Positions 42,431-51,838 of a stretch of DNA of 64,000 nucleotides are shown one piece after another. The stretch is from Paractinoplanes toevensis (lineage in GTDB: Bacteria; Actinomycetota; Actinomycetes; Mycobacteriales; Micromonosporaceae): NCBI RefSeq assembly GCF_018332695.1, contig NZ_BOQN01000039.1, positions 26,113 through 90,112 of the forward strand, written 5' to 3'. A model generated the notes under the pieces. It had not been told where the DNA came from and did not search any database. It saw only the letters and a list, made by a program, of their open reading frames with translations. Positions within the stretch are counted from its first letter, which is position 1, and each line of letters begins with the position of its first letter. The translations under genes and the position numbers were made by a program.

Positions 42431-43609
42431 TCAGTTCCCGACCGTGGCGATCAGCAGGCCCAGGCACATCTCGTCGCTGGTGCCGTCGCCCCACACCACG
42501 TAACGCGGTGGGAGTTCGCGCAGCTGGGGCAGCTGCCGGCGCAGGGTGGCGTCGTGCGTGCAGGTGACCCGGACCGTGTCGCCGGCGTCGAGGTGGACCG
42601 GGGCGGGCAGCGGCTGGAACTTCTGATCGTCGAAGTTGAACACCGGGACGTCGAGCAGTGTCCGCGCCGTGGCGGTGCCGGGATTGACCTCGACCTTGAT
42701 CGAGCGGCCCAGCAGGTGCATGTGGCCCATGGTCGCGTACACCGTCACGGGCTGCGGTACCGGGGTGTCGCAGTGCTGGGTGTCGCCCGGCACCGGCGTG
42801 CCGTCGCCGCAGTCGTTCAGCAGGTGCCGCTCCGAGTTGCCGACGCCGGGGCCGAAGCGGTCGGCCACGTCCTTGACCGCGGCGGCGCGATCGCACAGCG
42901 GACCGGACTCGCCGCTCGCGCAGGGCAGCTCGATCGGAGCCTCCAGCGGCAGCGTCTGCAGCGGCTTGGTGGCCGCGGTGCCGTCGGTCAGCCGCAACCG
43001 GACGCCGGACCGGTCGGTGGCGCCGGCTTTGCCGCCGGTGGCCAGCAGGTTGTAGTGGATCTGCAGGACGATCAGGCTGCCGGCCCCCAGCGGGAACCCG
43101 ACGTCCTGCCGCAGGACGGTCTCGGGGCCGTTCGGGGTCCAGGTGCCGACCCACGCCGACGGGTACCGGTCGTCCACGCTGCCGTCGCCGAAGCAGGTCC
43201 AGCCCTCGCCGGGGGAATCGGCATCCGCGCGGTGGGCGGCCTCCGCGGCCTCGGGCGGGACGGCGAAGATGATGGCGTGGTGGACGATCGGCACGTTCTG
43301 CGGCTGGAACTGGGTGCCGGTCAGGAACGCCGGCTTGCTCAGGTGCGGGTCGATCAGCAGGCAGCGGTACTCGTCGGTGCCGCCGTTGGGGGCGGACGGC
43401 GAGTAGGGCTGCGGCATCGCGAGGTTGAGGAACCGCTCGCCGGCTCGCAGCGGTTGCGCCGGGGCGGGCGAGACGCTGCCGTGGCCGGCATGAGCCGGCG
43501 CCGGGGAGGCGGCCCCGGCCGGGTCGGGGGCGCTCGATGAGCACCCGGCCACCGCCAGCACCCCTGCCGTCAGAGCGAACATCCACAGCGGACGTCTTGG
43601 TTTCGTCAT
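42431..43609 (-). CDS. secreted copper-dependent monooxygenase-like lipoprotein (PHM/DBH family)
   Basis: A 392-residue lipoprotein with a lipobox at VAGC (residue 23). Copper-binding motifs of the type II ascorbate-dependent monooxygenase family can be seen: IVHHAIIF for one copper, IHYN in the middle, and MGHMHLLG with CTHDAT near the end for the second. The two-domain beta-sandwich layout of peptidylglycine hydroxylases fits the length. Bacterial members have no known substrate. GGAGG precedes ATG 43609. It is 20 bases from the upstream FtsX-like permease stop on the same strand and may be transcribed with it. Confidence 0.75.
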   Translation of the reverse strand: MTKPRRPLWMFALTAGVLAVAGCSSSAPDPAGAASPAPAHAGHGSVSPAPAQPLRAGERFLNLAMPQPYSPSAPNGGTDEYRCLLIDPHLSKPAFLTGTQFQPQNVPIVHHAIIFAVPPEAAEAAHRADADSPGEGWTCFGDGSVDDRYPSAWVGTWTPNGPETVLRQDVGFPLGAGSLIVLQIHYNLLATGGKAGATDRSGVRLRLTDGTAATKPLQTLPLEAPIELPCASGESGPLCDRAAAVKDVADRFGPGVGNSERHLLNDCGDGTPVPGDTQHCDTPVPQPVTVYATMGHMHLLGRSIKVEVNPGTATARTLLDVPVFNFDDQKFQPLPAPVHLDAGDTVRVTCTHDATLRRQLPQLRELPPRYVVWGDGTSDEMCLGLLIATVGN

Positions 43610-43628
43610 GATGGCCTCCGGTTCTGGA

Positions 43629-45791
43629 TCATTCGCTGCGTGCGGTCTCTGGCCCGGTGATGCGTTCCAGCAACGGCAGAGTCGAGGCGATGATGGCAAG
43701 ACAGGCCGTGAGCCCGGCGACGATGACAGCGTAGAACTCCGGGCCCGGCGGCTCGAGTGTGTAGCCCATCTGTGCCTTGACGAAGAGTTGTGCGGAGAGC
43801 AGGCCCAACCCGACCGCGATCACGGCCACCGTGAGCATCGGTACGGCGCTCTCCAGGGCGACCACCCGGCGCAGCACCCGGACCGACGCGCCGCTCAATC
43901 GGAGCAGGCTGAACGGGCGCCTGCGTTCGGTGAGGCCGCCGACCACGCTGACCGCGAGGCTGCAGCCCGCGATGGCGAGGCCGGCGACGATGGTGACATC
44001 GGCGAGTTGCTGCCAGCCCCGCAGGGTGTTCGCGAACTCCGATTCGAAGTCGCCGGGCACGTTCGGCGCCACGAAGAAGTCGGGGTAGGCCAGCTCCAGA
44101 ATGGTGCGCGCCCTCTCGATCGCGGCGGCCGAGCCGTCGGTGCCGACGACGACCGACTCCACCGGCAGTTGCGCGAGGGCGCCGACCGAGACCGAGGCGG
44201 CGGGCCAGACCCGGGTGGAGTCGGCCGATCCGCGGTACGGGATGAAGTCGTTCGCCACCTCGGCGACGGCGGCCCCGGTGCCGCACCGACCGTAGACCGC
44301 CGGGATGTCGGCGCAGGCCACCAGCGGATCGTGATGCTCGACCGGGTTCTGCCGCAGCACGCTCACCGACCGCACGCCGGGGACCGAGTGCAGACCGGCC
44401 AGGACCGTGCCGGTCACCGACGCCGGCCCGTCGTGAGCGTAGGTGGACAGCGTGGCGGCGTCGATCGAACCGGTCGGCGCGGTTCCGCGGTTGGCGACGA
44501 TCGTGGTGATCACGCCGGTCGCCACGCTGGTGATGAAGAGGGCGAGCGTGATGCCGCTGATCGCCCGGAAACCCGCCATGGGGTTGTCGGCGAGGCGCCG
44601 CGCGGCGATGAGCGTGGCCGGCCGGGTGGAGCGTCGCGCCAGGAACCGGGCGCCCGCCATGGTCAGCAGCGGGCCGGCCAGCAGCAGACCGGTCATGACG
44701 AGCAGCAGACCCGGCAGGAACACCGCCATCTGGCCGTCCGAGGTCTCGGGCATCGGGCCGATGAGGAAGAAAGCCAGTTCGGCGAGGCCGAGCGGGAGCG
44801 GAAGCAATCGGTACCAGCGCGGCGCGCGGGGCGTGACCCGCCGGCTGACGCCGAGCGGCGAGACCCGGACGCGGTTCAGCGAGACGGCCGCCGCCAGCGC
44901 GGCGCCGGCCGGCACACCCAGAGCGACGACCAGGATGTTCGGCACGCTCAGGGACAGGTCGCCGGGGAAGAACCGATCGCCGGTGAAGGGCACGGCGGCG
45001 AGCGAGCCGCGGAACGCGAGGAACAGCACGAAGCCGAGGACAGTTCCGGCGACGGCGGCCGCGGCCGCCTCGATCGCCGCGATCACCGAGATCTGCCGTG
45101 GGGTGGCACCGACCAGCCGCATCGCCGCGAATCGCTGCTCCCGGCGGGCGGCGCTGAGCCGGGTGGCGGTGCCGATGAAGATCAGCACCGGGAAGAGCAG
45201 CCCGGCGACGATCACGCTCATGATCAGGTCCACGACGGTCGCCGGAATCGCGGGGGTGTTGTCGCCGGTGCTGGTGAGCTGCTGGGCGTGCGGCAGCCGG
45301 CCGACCCGCTCCGGGGTGCCGCCGACGATGATCAGCAGCGAATCCGGTGCAGTCAGCGCCGCGTCGCCGATGGTGCCCAGATCACGACCGGGATAGCGGG
45401 CTGCCAGCTGATCGTGCGCGGTGGCGGCCAATAGGCGCCGCAGGGCCGGAGAGGCGTAGTACTCCCCCGGGCCGGGGGTCTTCGGAATGCCGACCGGGAT
45501 CGGCGAGCCGGCTCCGGTCGCGGCGACGTCGGCCCGCAGGATCTGCTCGCCGTGGAAGTAGTCCTCGCGGACGGCCCACCACAGCGGATCCGCGTCGCTC
45601 CCGCCGGCCGAGGGGTCCGGATAGAGCGCCGCATAGCGGGTGAGCTGAACATTGACGGCGTTCACCCCGGCGAACGTGGCGAGCAGCAGCCCGGCACCCA
45701 CCGCCACCGCGACGGCGATGACGATCAGGCGGGTGATCGCCTCTCGCCCGCCGGCCACGGCGAGTCGCAGCCCCAAGCCGATCATCCTCAT
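43629..45791 (-). CDS. FtsX-type ABC transporter permease
   Basis: A 720-residue integral membrane protein with a duplicated FtsX/MacB-like arrangement: a transmembrane start, a long extracytoplasmic part, three helices (LIMSVIVAGLLFPVLIFIGTA onward), and a second set at the C-terminus with LRGWQQLADVTIVAGLAIAG. The ATPase partner would usually be next to it, but neither neighbour encodes one, so the ATPase is elsewhere or lost. Short external loops contain CADIPAVYGRCG. Start ATG 45791 (ATG 45785 alternative). A perfect palindrome lies just upstream. Confidence 0.85.
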   Translation of the reverse strand: MRMIGLGLRLAVAGGREAITRLIVIAVAVAVGAGLLLATFAGVNAVNVQLTRYAALYPDPSAGGSDADPLWWAVREDYFHGEQILRADVAATGAGSPIPVGIPKTPGPGEYYASPALRRLLAATAHDQLAARYPGRDLGTIGDAALTAPDSLLIIVGGTPERVGRLPHAQQLTSTGDNTPAIPATVVDLIMSVIVAGLLFPVLIFIGTATRLSAARREQRFAAMRLVGATPRQISVIAAIEAAAAAVAGTVLGFVLFLAFRGSLAAVPFTGDRFFPGDLSLSVPNILVVALGVPAGAALAAAVSLNRVRVSPLGVSRRVTPRAPRWYRLLPLPLGLAELAFFLIGPMPETSDGQMAVFLPGLLLVMTGLLLAGPLLTMAGARFLARRSTRPATLIAARRLADNPMAGFRAISGITLALFITSVATGVITTIVANRGTAPTGSIDAATLSTYAHDGPASVTGTVLAGLHSVPGVRSVSVLRQNPVEHHDPLVACADIPAVYGRCGTGAAVAEVANDFIPYRGSADSTRVWPAASVSVGALAQLPVESVVVGTDGSAAAIERARTILELAYPDFFVAPNVPGDFESEFANTLRGWQQLADVTIVAGLAIAGCSLAVSVVGGLTERRRPFSLLRLSGASVRVLRRVVALESAVPMLTVAVIAVGLGLLSAQLFVKAQMGYTLEPPGPEFYAVIVAGLTACLAIIASTLPLLERITGPETARSE

Positions 45792-45808
45792 GCCGGAAGA
45801 CTACACCG

Positions 45809-45820
45809 GGGGTATACCCC
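45809..45820. promoter_or_regulatory. palindrome upstream of the FtsX-type permease
   Basis: GGGGTATACCCC is a perfect 12-base palindrome, followed by GCGTATATAC on the plus strand. It lies 18 bases before the permease ATG and would be in a minus-strand promoter or operator. GTATA-N9-TATAC spans part of it. Confidence 0.5.
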
Positions 45821-45867
45821 GCGTATATACACTCAGCGTCCCCCGCCGCGGAGATGCGGCACGGCCG

Positions 45868-45886
45868 GTCAGGCTAGCCTTACTTG
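45868..45886. promoter_or_regulatory. iron-box-like site upstream of ABC exporter
   Basis: The core AGGCTAGCCT (45871-45880) is a perfect palindrome; TCAGGCTAGCCTTA matches 11 of 14 positions of the iron box TTAGGCTAACCTAA used by actinobacterial IdeR/DmdR regulators. It lies 25 bases before the GTG of the exporter gene. Iron repression of the exporter is inferred. Confidence 0.6.
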
Positions 45887-45904
45887 ATCTTTAGGCGAGG
45901 GGTT

Positions 45905-47598
45905 GTGCGGTTGTCCAGCAAGGCGAAGCCCGGCCCGGCGGTCCTGCGACGGGCGGTCGCCCGCAACGCCAAGCGGCTCTGGCTCGGAACCGTGCTGGCC
46001 GGCATCTACCAGATCTCCGCGGCGGTGGTGCCGATCCTGATCGGCGTGATCATCGACCGGGCCGTCGAGACCGGTCGCGTGATCGCGCTGGTGACCTGGA
46101 TCGCGGCCCTCGTCCTGCTGTTCGTCGTGCAGGCGGTGTCGTACCGGTTCAGCGCGCGCAACCTGCAGCGGCCATCGCCGAGGAGGGCCACCGCCTGCGG
46201 GTCGAGGTCGCCGCGAAGATCCTGCACCCGCGGATCGCCCGGATCGACCGGCAGGCCGGCGACCTGCTCACCGTGTCCAGCACCGACGCCGACTACACGT
46301 CGTACGTTCTGGACCACATCCCCCGGGTGATCAGCGCCCTGCTGGCGGTGGTGGTCAGCGCGGTCACGCTGCTGCTGATCTCGGCGCCGCTCGGCCTGAT
46401 CATGCTGGTCGCGACGCCGATCATGCTGGTCACCCTGAACCTCGCCGCCCCGCTGATCGCCGACCGGATCGCCCGGCAGCAGGACCAGGCCGGCCGCACC
46501 ACCTCACTCGCCACCGACCTGGTCACCGGGCTGCGCCCGCTGCGCGGCATCGGGGCGCAGGACGCCGCGGCCGAGCGATGCCGGGTGGTGAGCCGCGAGT
46601 CGCTGGCCGCCACCCTGTCGGCGGCCCGCGCGCAGAACGCGTACCAGGGTGCCTCGACCATGCTCAGCACGCTGCTGGCCGGTGGCATCGCGATCGCGGC
46701 CGGCTGGTTCGCGCTGACCGGCCGGATCACGGCCGGGCAGTTCATCACGGTGATCGGCTCGGCCCAGTTCCTGATCGAGCCGTTCGGCACGCTCGCGATC
46801 GTCCCGCGCTGGTACGCCGCCGCCCGCGCCTCGGCGGGCCGCGTCGCGTCCGTACTCGAAGCCGGTCTGGTCCTGCCCGAAGGCAACGGCGCCGAGCCCG
46901 CCGGCCAGCGGTACGACCTGTGCCTGCGCGGCGTCCGGTACGGCCCGCTGGCCGGGCTCGACCTGCACGTACGCCCGGGCGAGTTCGTCGGTGTGGTCGC
47001 CTACCGGCCGGCCGAGGCCGAGGCGCTGGTGCGGCTGCTGACCGTCCCCGACGGGTACGAGGGTGACCTCCTGCTCGGCGGCGAACCCCTGGAGACGGTC
47101 GACCGCACCCGGGCCCGCCGCCTGCTGCACGTCGAACCGCACCGGACGGACCTGTTCACCGGCTCGCTGGCCTCGAACGTCGACGTGCACCGCAGCGGAA
47201 ACGGTGGCGGCGAACTCGCCGGGGTGCTGCGGGCCGCGGCCGCCGACGCGGTGGGCGCCGACGCGGCGATCGACGAACGCGGCGCGAACCTCTCCGGCGG
47301 CCAGCGCCAGCGCGTCGCCCTGGCCCGCGCGCTGCACGCCCGGCCGCCCCTGCTCCTCCTGCACGATCCGACCACCGCGGTGGACGCCGTGACCGAGCAC
47401 GCCATCGCCGGCGGCATCCGCGCGCTGCGGCACGGGCCGGACGCCGGCTACAGCACCGTCGTGATCACCAGCAGCCCGGCGCTGCTCGCCACCGCCGACC
47501 GGGTCGTCGTCATCAGCGACGGCGCGGTCACCGCCGAGGGCGCGCACGCCGAGCTCAGCGCCCGTGACGACACCTACCGGCAGGCGATCCTGCGATGA
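45905..47598 (+). pseudogene. ABC exporter half-transporter 1, one-base frameshift, degenerate NBD
   Basis: GTG 45905 starts a membrane domain (residues 1-90), then the frame breaks near 46168-46172: LQ would continue as AIAEEGHRLRVEVAAKILH in the next frame, one base being missing. The second frame runs to 47598 with the rest of the membrane part and the ATPase. Here the Walker A loop has no GKS/T (VVAYRPAEAEAL at about 46994-47029), and Walker B ends LLLHDPTT with Pro instead of the catalytic Glu. The signature LSGGQRQRVALARAL is intact. It overlaps the second half-transporter by four bases (ATGA). Presumed iron or siderophore-related exporter. Confidence 0.85.
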
Positions 47599-49334
47599 CC
47601 GACGAACTCCTCCCGGTCGCGAGCCCGCGCGCGAGCCGGGCCTGGCTCGGCACCGCACTCCGGGCCCGGAAGGTCCAGGCGGTGCTCACCCTGAGCGCCG
47701 GGGTGCTGGCCGCCACGGCGTCGACCGTCCCGGCGTACGCCCTGGGTCTGCTCGTCGATCGGATCCGGGCCGGCGGTGACACCGGGGCGATCGTCCCGGT
47801 CGCCGTCGTCCTCGTGGTCGCCGCCGTGGCCGGGGGCGTGGCCACCGCCATCGGCGGCTATCTGATCAGCCGGCTGGGCTCGCAGGTCCTCGCCGACCTG
47901 CGCGAGCGCACCGTCGCGACCGCGCTGCGCCTGCCCGCGCGGGTGTTGGACCGGGCCGGCCGGGGTGACCTGCTCTCCCGGGTCAGCGCGGACATCTCCG
48001 CCATCGACCGGGCCGTCTCCGACGTCCTGCCCGGCATGATCTCGGCGATCCTGCTGGCCGGGATCAGCCTGGCCGCGATGATCGGCATCGACTGGCGGCT
48101 CGGTCTGGCGGGTGCGGTGGCGGTGCCGATCTACGCATTCGGGTTGCGCTGGTATCTCCCCCGCGCCGCACCGTCCTACGCCGCCGAACGGGTGGCGATC
48201 GCCGAACGGTCCCAGGTGTTCGTCGAGAGCATGCAGGGCACCCGTACGGTCCACGCCTACCGCCTGGAGGACCGGCACCTCGCCGGGATCGAGGGGCTGT
48301 CGGCCCGGGCTCGGGACATCTCGATCGGCGTGTTCGCGCTCTACACCCGGTTCGTATGGCGGATCAACCGGGCCGAGCTGGCCGGGCTCGGCTCCGTTCT
48401 GGTGGTGGGCTTCCTCCTCGTACGCAAAGAGGTTGTCTCCGTCGGTGAGGTCTCCGCGGCCGCGCTGCTGTTCCACCGGCTGTTCAATCCGGTGGCGCTG
48501 CTGATGGTCACGTTCGACAAGGTGCAGGACGCCGGAGCCAGCCTCGCCCGCCTGGTCGGCGTGCTGGACATGGCGGTCGAACGCCGGGACGGGAGCACTC
48601 CCCCGGCCGGCCGGGAGCTGGTGCTCGAGGACGTCAGTTTCAGCTACGACGGTGTCACGCCGGTGCTCGACCGGGTCAGCCTGCGGGTCGCGCCGGGCGA
48701 GGTGGTCGCGCTGGTCGGCTCGACCGGGGCCGGCAAGACCACGGCCGCGTCGCTGGCCGCCGGCATCCTGCGGCCCGGGTCGGGACACGCGACGGTGGGC
48801 GGCGTGCCGGTGGCCGAGTTGCCGGCCGACACGGTCGCGATCGTCAGTCAGGAGACCCACGTGTTCACCGGTCCCCTCGCCGAGGACCTGCGCCTGGCCC
48901 GCCCGCGGGCCTCGGACGACGAGGTCACCGCGGCGCTGGCCCGGGTCGGCGCGCTGGACTGGGTGCGGGAGCTGCCGGCCGGCATCGACACGGTGGTCGG
49001 CAGCGGCGGGCATCAGCTGACCGCCGCGCACGCCCAGCAGCTGGCGCTGGCCCGGGTGGTGCTGCTGGATCCGCCGGTGGTGGTGCTCGACGAGGCGACG
49101 GCGGAGGCGGGCAGCGCGGGCGCCCGCGACCTGGAACAGGCGGCCGCGGCCGCGCTGGCGGGCCGGACGGCGCTGGTGGTCGCCCACCGGCTCACCCAGG
49201 CGGCGTCGGCCGACCGGGTCATCGTGATGGAACACGGCCGGGTGGTCGAGAGCGGACCGCACGCCGCCCTGATCGCCGAGGGCGGCCGGTACGCCCGGTT
49301 CTGGGCGGCCTGGTCCGCGCCTAACCGCCGCTGA
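47595..49334 (+). CDS. ABC exporter half-transporter 2
   Basis: A 579-residue half-transporter with six membrane helices (residues 1-320) and one ATPase domain. Walker A is GSTGAGKTT (about 48718-48744) and Walker B VVVLDEAT, both intact. The signature is HQLTAAHAQQLALAR, lacking the LSGGQ consensus. It complements the upstream subunit: only its own Walker A/B and the partner's LSGGQ can form a working ATP site, so it should be a heterodimeric exporter. The iron-box-like upstream site suggests export of a siderophore or metal-linked peptide. The 3' end overlaps the converging GH6 gene by 14 bases. Confidence 0.92.
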   Translation: MTDELLPVASPRASRAWLGTALRARKVQAVLTLSAGVLAATASTVPAYALGLLVDRIRAGGDTGAIVPVAVVLVVAAVAGGVATAIGGYLISRLGSQVLADLRERTVATALRLPARVLDRAGRGDLLSRVSADISAIDRAVSDVLPGMISAILLAGISLAAMIGIDWRLGLAGAVAVPIYAFGLRWYLPRAAPSYAAERVAIAERSQVFVESMQGTRTVHAYRLEDRHLAGIEGLSARARDISIGVFALYTRFVWRINRAELAGLGSVLVVGFLLVRKEVVSVGEVSAAALLFHRLFNPVALLMVTFDKVQDAGASLARLVGVLDMAVERRDGSTPPAGRELVLEDVSFSYDGVTPVLDRVSLRVAPGEVVALVGSTGAGKTTAASLAAGILRPGSGHATVGGVPVAELPADTVAIVSQETHVFTGPLAEDLRLARPRASDDEVTAALARVGALDWVRELPAGIDTVVGSGGHQLTAAHAQQLALARVVLLDPPVVVLDEATAEAGSAGARDLEQAAAAALAGRTALVVAHRLTQAASADRVIVMEHGRVVESGPHAALIAEGGRYARFWAAWSAPNRR

Positions 49335-50316
49335 TCAGGCGCTGGGCCAGGGCCGGGCTGAACACGCCGGCCTTGATGGCAGGGGCGACACCGCACCGGC
49401 CGTCGGAGTTGCCGGGGTTGGCGATCCACAGTTCCAGGGCGGCCGGGTTCGCCGTCGAGCGCTTGCCCAGTTTGCGGCCGGCCGGATTGCACCACTGGCC
49501 GTTGCCGCCGTTGCCGTTGCGGCTGGTGTCGATGACGTAGCCGGCCGGCCGGTGCAGCGCGGCCTTGACCTGCTCGGCGTACCGCCGGGAGTCGGCCGTG
49601 CCGATGAAGTTGGAGACGTTCACCGCGAAGCCGTGAGCCCGGGCCACCCCGGCCGACAGCAGCCGATCGGCCATCGTCGCCGGGCCGGTCCAGTCGGCGT
49701 GGCCGGCATCGATGTAGGTCCAGGTGTTCGGGGCCTTCTCGGCCAGCGTCCGGACGGCGGCGTTGAGCAGGGCGAGCCGGGTGCTGATCTGCGCCGCGCT
49801 CAGGCAGCTGAAGTCGCCGAGCGAGTCCGGTTCGAGGACGACGATCGCGGGCCGCGCTCCGATCGCCGCCGCGAACGTCGCGATCCACTTCCGGTAGACC
49901 GCCGCACTGGCCGCCCCGCCCGCCGATTCCGCGCCGCAGGCGTCCCGGCCGGGCAGGTTGTAGGCGACCAGGACCGGGGTCTTGCCGGCGATCTGCGCGG
50001 ACCGGGTGTACTTCGTGACCGCCTTACCGAGGTCGGGGTCGCTGGTGCCGGTGAACCAGTGCGCCATGGGCTGATTGCCGATGGCGGTCCGGATCGCGGC
50101 CGCCCGCTTGTCCGTGGGATGCGCGGCGACCCAGCGGGCGGCCGGCAGTTGCGGGTCGACGTAGAGCCCGCTCACCGTCACGGACTGCCGGGTGGCGTTC
50201 ACCGGGCCGGCCAGTGCCATCGACGTGGTGCCGGTGGACAGCAACTGCACCGCCATCGAGACCAGGACGACGGTGGACGTCAGTCTTGTCCCCCTTGGCC
50301 GCATATCGCACGACAT
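49321..50316 (-). CDS. secreted GH6 cellulase
   Basis: A 331-residue GH6 family enzyme (inverting beta-1,4-glucanase) with an N-terminal signal segment ending around TGTTSMALA. Family signs: YNLPGRDACG, VVLEPDSLG with the general-acid Asp, and NVSNF with DTSRNGNG later. No cellulose-binding module is attached, so it is a bare catalytic domain. The exact start is uncertain: ATG 50316 is used; ATG 50337 or 50304 are possible. It converges on the ABC exporter and is divergent from P450. No CebR-like operator was recognised in 50317-50447. Confidence 0.92.
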   Translation of the reverse strand: MSCDMRPRGTRLTSTVVLVSMAVQLLSTGTTSMALAGPVNATRQSVTVSGLYVDPQLPAARWVAAHPTDKRAAAIRTAIGNQPMAHWFTGTSDPDLGKAVTKYTRSAQIAGKTPVLVAYNLPGRDACGAESAGGAASAAVYRKWIATFAAAIGARPAIVVLEPDSLGDFSCLSAAQISTRLALLNAAVRTLAEKAPNTWTYIDAGHADWTGPATMADRLLSAGVARAHGFAVNVSNFIGTADSRRYAEQVKAALHRPAGYVIDTSRNGNGGNGQWCNPAGRKLGKRSTANPAALELWIANPGNSDGRCGVAPAIKAGVFSPALAQRLISGG

Positions 50317-50447
50317 CGACTGACCGGGACCCGACATGAGGAAAACACTCGTGATGGGGCTCACTGCGGTAGCGGCCACTTAAGATCACTATTAGACGCC
50401 CGTTCTTCAGGGGGAAGGACTGCGGCTGTCTGGAGGGCGACTTGCAG

Positions 50448-51728
50448 ATGGCAAGTGCCGTTACGTTCCGCGCCCGCCTGCTCGGGTGGGCTGCCCGCCG
50501 ATTCGCCGGAAAATCCGGCTCGATGTCGTTCGCCGGGACGCTGTCGATGCTGTCCGACAGTTCCCTGTTCCCACTGTTCCGCAACGGTCTCGACCCGGTG
50601 GCCGAGATCGGCGCGCTGCGCGAGCAGTCGCCGGTCAGCCGCCTGCCGGTGCCGCTGGGCATCCGCGCCTGGCTGGTCACCGGCTACGAACCGGTGCGGG
50701 CGGTGCTGGGCAGCACCGACGGTTTCAGCAACGACTTCGGCCGGTTCGCGGCCCGCATCGGGCTGGAGGCCGGCCAGCAGCCCGGTGGTCTCGGCATGGC
50801 CGACCCGCCGATGCACACCCGGCTGCGCCGAATGATCATGCCGGAGTTCACCATGCACCGGCTGGCCCGGCTCCAGCCGCGGATCGAGGCCATCGTCGCC
50901 GACCGGCTCGACGCGATGTCCCGGACGGCCGGCCCGGTCGACCTGTGGCAGGAGTTCGCCCTCCCCGTGCCCGCACTGACCATCTGCGAGCTGCTCGGCG
51001 TCCCGTACGCCGACCGGGAACTCGTCCAGCGGGTCAGCACGGCCCGGTTCGACCTCGGCGACGGCGCCTACGCGCCGCTCGACGCGATCAACGAGTCCCG
51101 GGCGTACCTCCGCGATCTGGTCGCCGATCAGCGCCGGAAACCGGGCGACGGGCTGATCGGCTCGCTGATCCGCGACCACGGCGACGAGCTCGACGACCAG
51201 GAGCTGGCCGGGCTGGCCGACGGCGTCCTCACCGGCGGCCTGGAGACCAGCGCCAGCATGCTCGCGCTGGGCGCGCTGGTGCTGATGACCCAGCCGGAGT
51301 TGGCCGAGCCGCTGCGGGCCGGCGGCCCGGCCGACGCGCTGGTCGAGGAGCTGCTGCGCTATCTCACGGTGGTGCAGGTGGCGTTCCCCCGGTTCGCCGT
51401 GCGCGACCTCGAGGTGGCCGGCGTACCGATCCGGGCCGGCGACGTGGTGATGTGCTCGCTGAGCGCAGCCGACCGGGACGAGGTGCTCGGCCCGGGGATG
51501 GACCAGATCGACGCCGGCCGGCGCACCAGCCGCTCGCACCTGGCCTTCGGGCACGGCCTGCACCGCTGCGTGGGCGCCGAACTGGCCCGGATGGAGCTGC
51601 GCATCGCGTACCCCGCGTTGGTGCGCCGTTTCCCGGCGATGCGCCCGGCGATCGACCCGGCAAGCCTGCCGATGCGCCGAGCCTCGATCGTCTTCGGCCT
51701 GGAATCGCTGCCGGTCACCCTGGACTAG
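50448..51728 (+). CDS. cytochrome P450
   Basis: A 426-residue bacterial P450. The heme loop FGHGLHRCVGAELAR carries Cys374, the helix I segment is GGLETSASM (an unusual replacement of the usual AGHETT pattern), and EELLR follows as part of the ExxR. The protein has no membrane anchor and resembles CYP105/107-type enzymes that modify small secondary metabolites. ATG 50448 has GGAGGG ten bases upstream; TTG 50442 is an alternative. No ferredoxin or other biosynthetic gene is next to it. Confidence 0.93.
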   Translation: MASAVTFRARLLGWAARRFAGKSGSMSFAGTLSMLSDSSLFPLFRNGLDPVAEIGALREQSPVSRLPVPLGIRAWLVTGYEPVRAVLGSTDGFSNDFGRFAARIGLEAGQQPGGLGMADPPMHTRLRRMIMPEFTMHRLARLQPRIEAIVADRLDAMSRTAGPVDLWQEFALPVPALTICELLGVPYADRELVQRVSTARFDLGDGAYAPLDAINESRAYLRDLVADQRRKPGDGLIGSLIRDHGDELDDQELAGLADGVLTGGLETSASMLALGALVLMTQPELAEPLRAGGPADALVEELLRYLTVVQVAFPRFAVRDLEVAGVPIRAGDVVMCSLSAADRDEVLGPGMDQIDAGRRTSRSHLAFGHGLHRCVGAELARMELRIAYPALVRRFPAMRPAIDPASLPMRRASIVFGLESLPVTLD

Positions 51729-51838
51729 GAGTACTGCCCACGGACGGCAAACTTGCGGTTCTTTTCGCGTACGGGCCGGGGGCCCACAACCGCAACTACG
51801 AGCGGGCCGCCGCTCAGCGCGACCTGCGCGCGAATACG

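Noticed and set aside
43608..45434. A plus-strand 608-codon frame opposite the FtsX-type permease.
   Set aside because: Low-complexity Arg/Asp/Gly/His content typical of a shadow frame.
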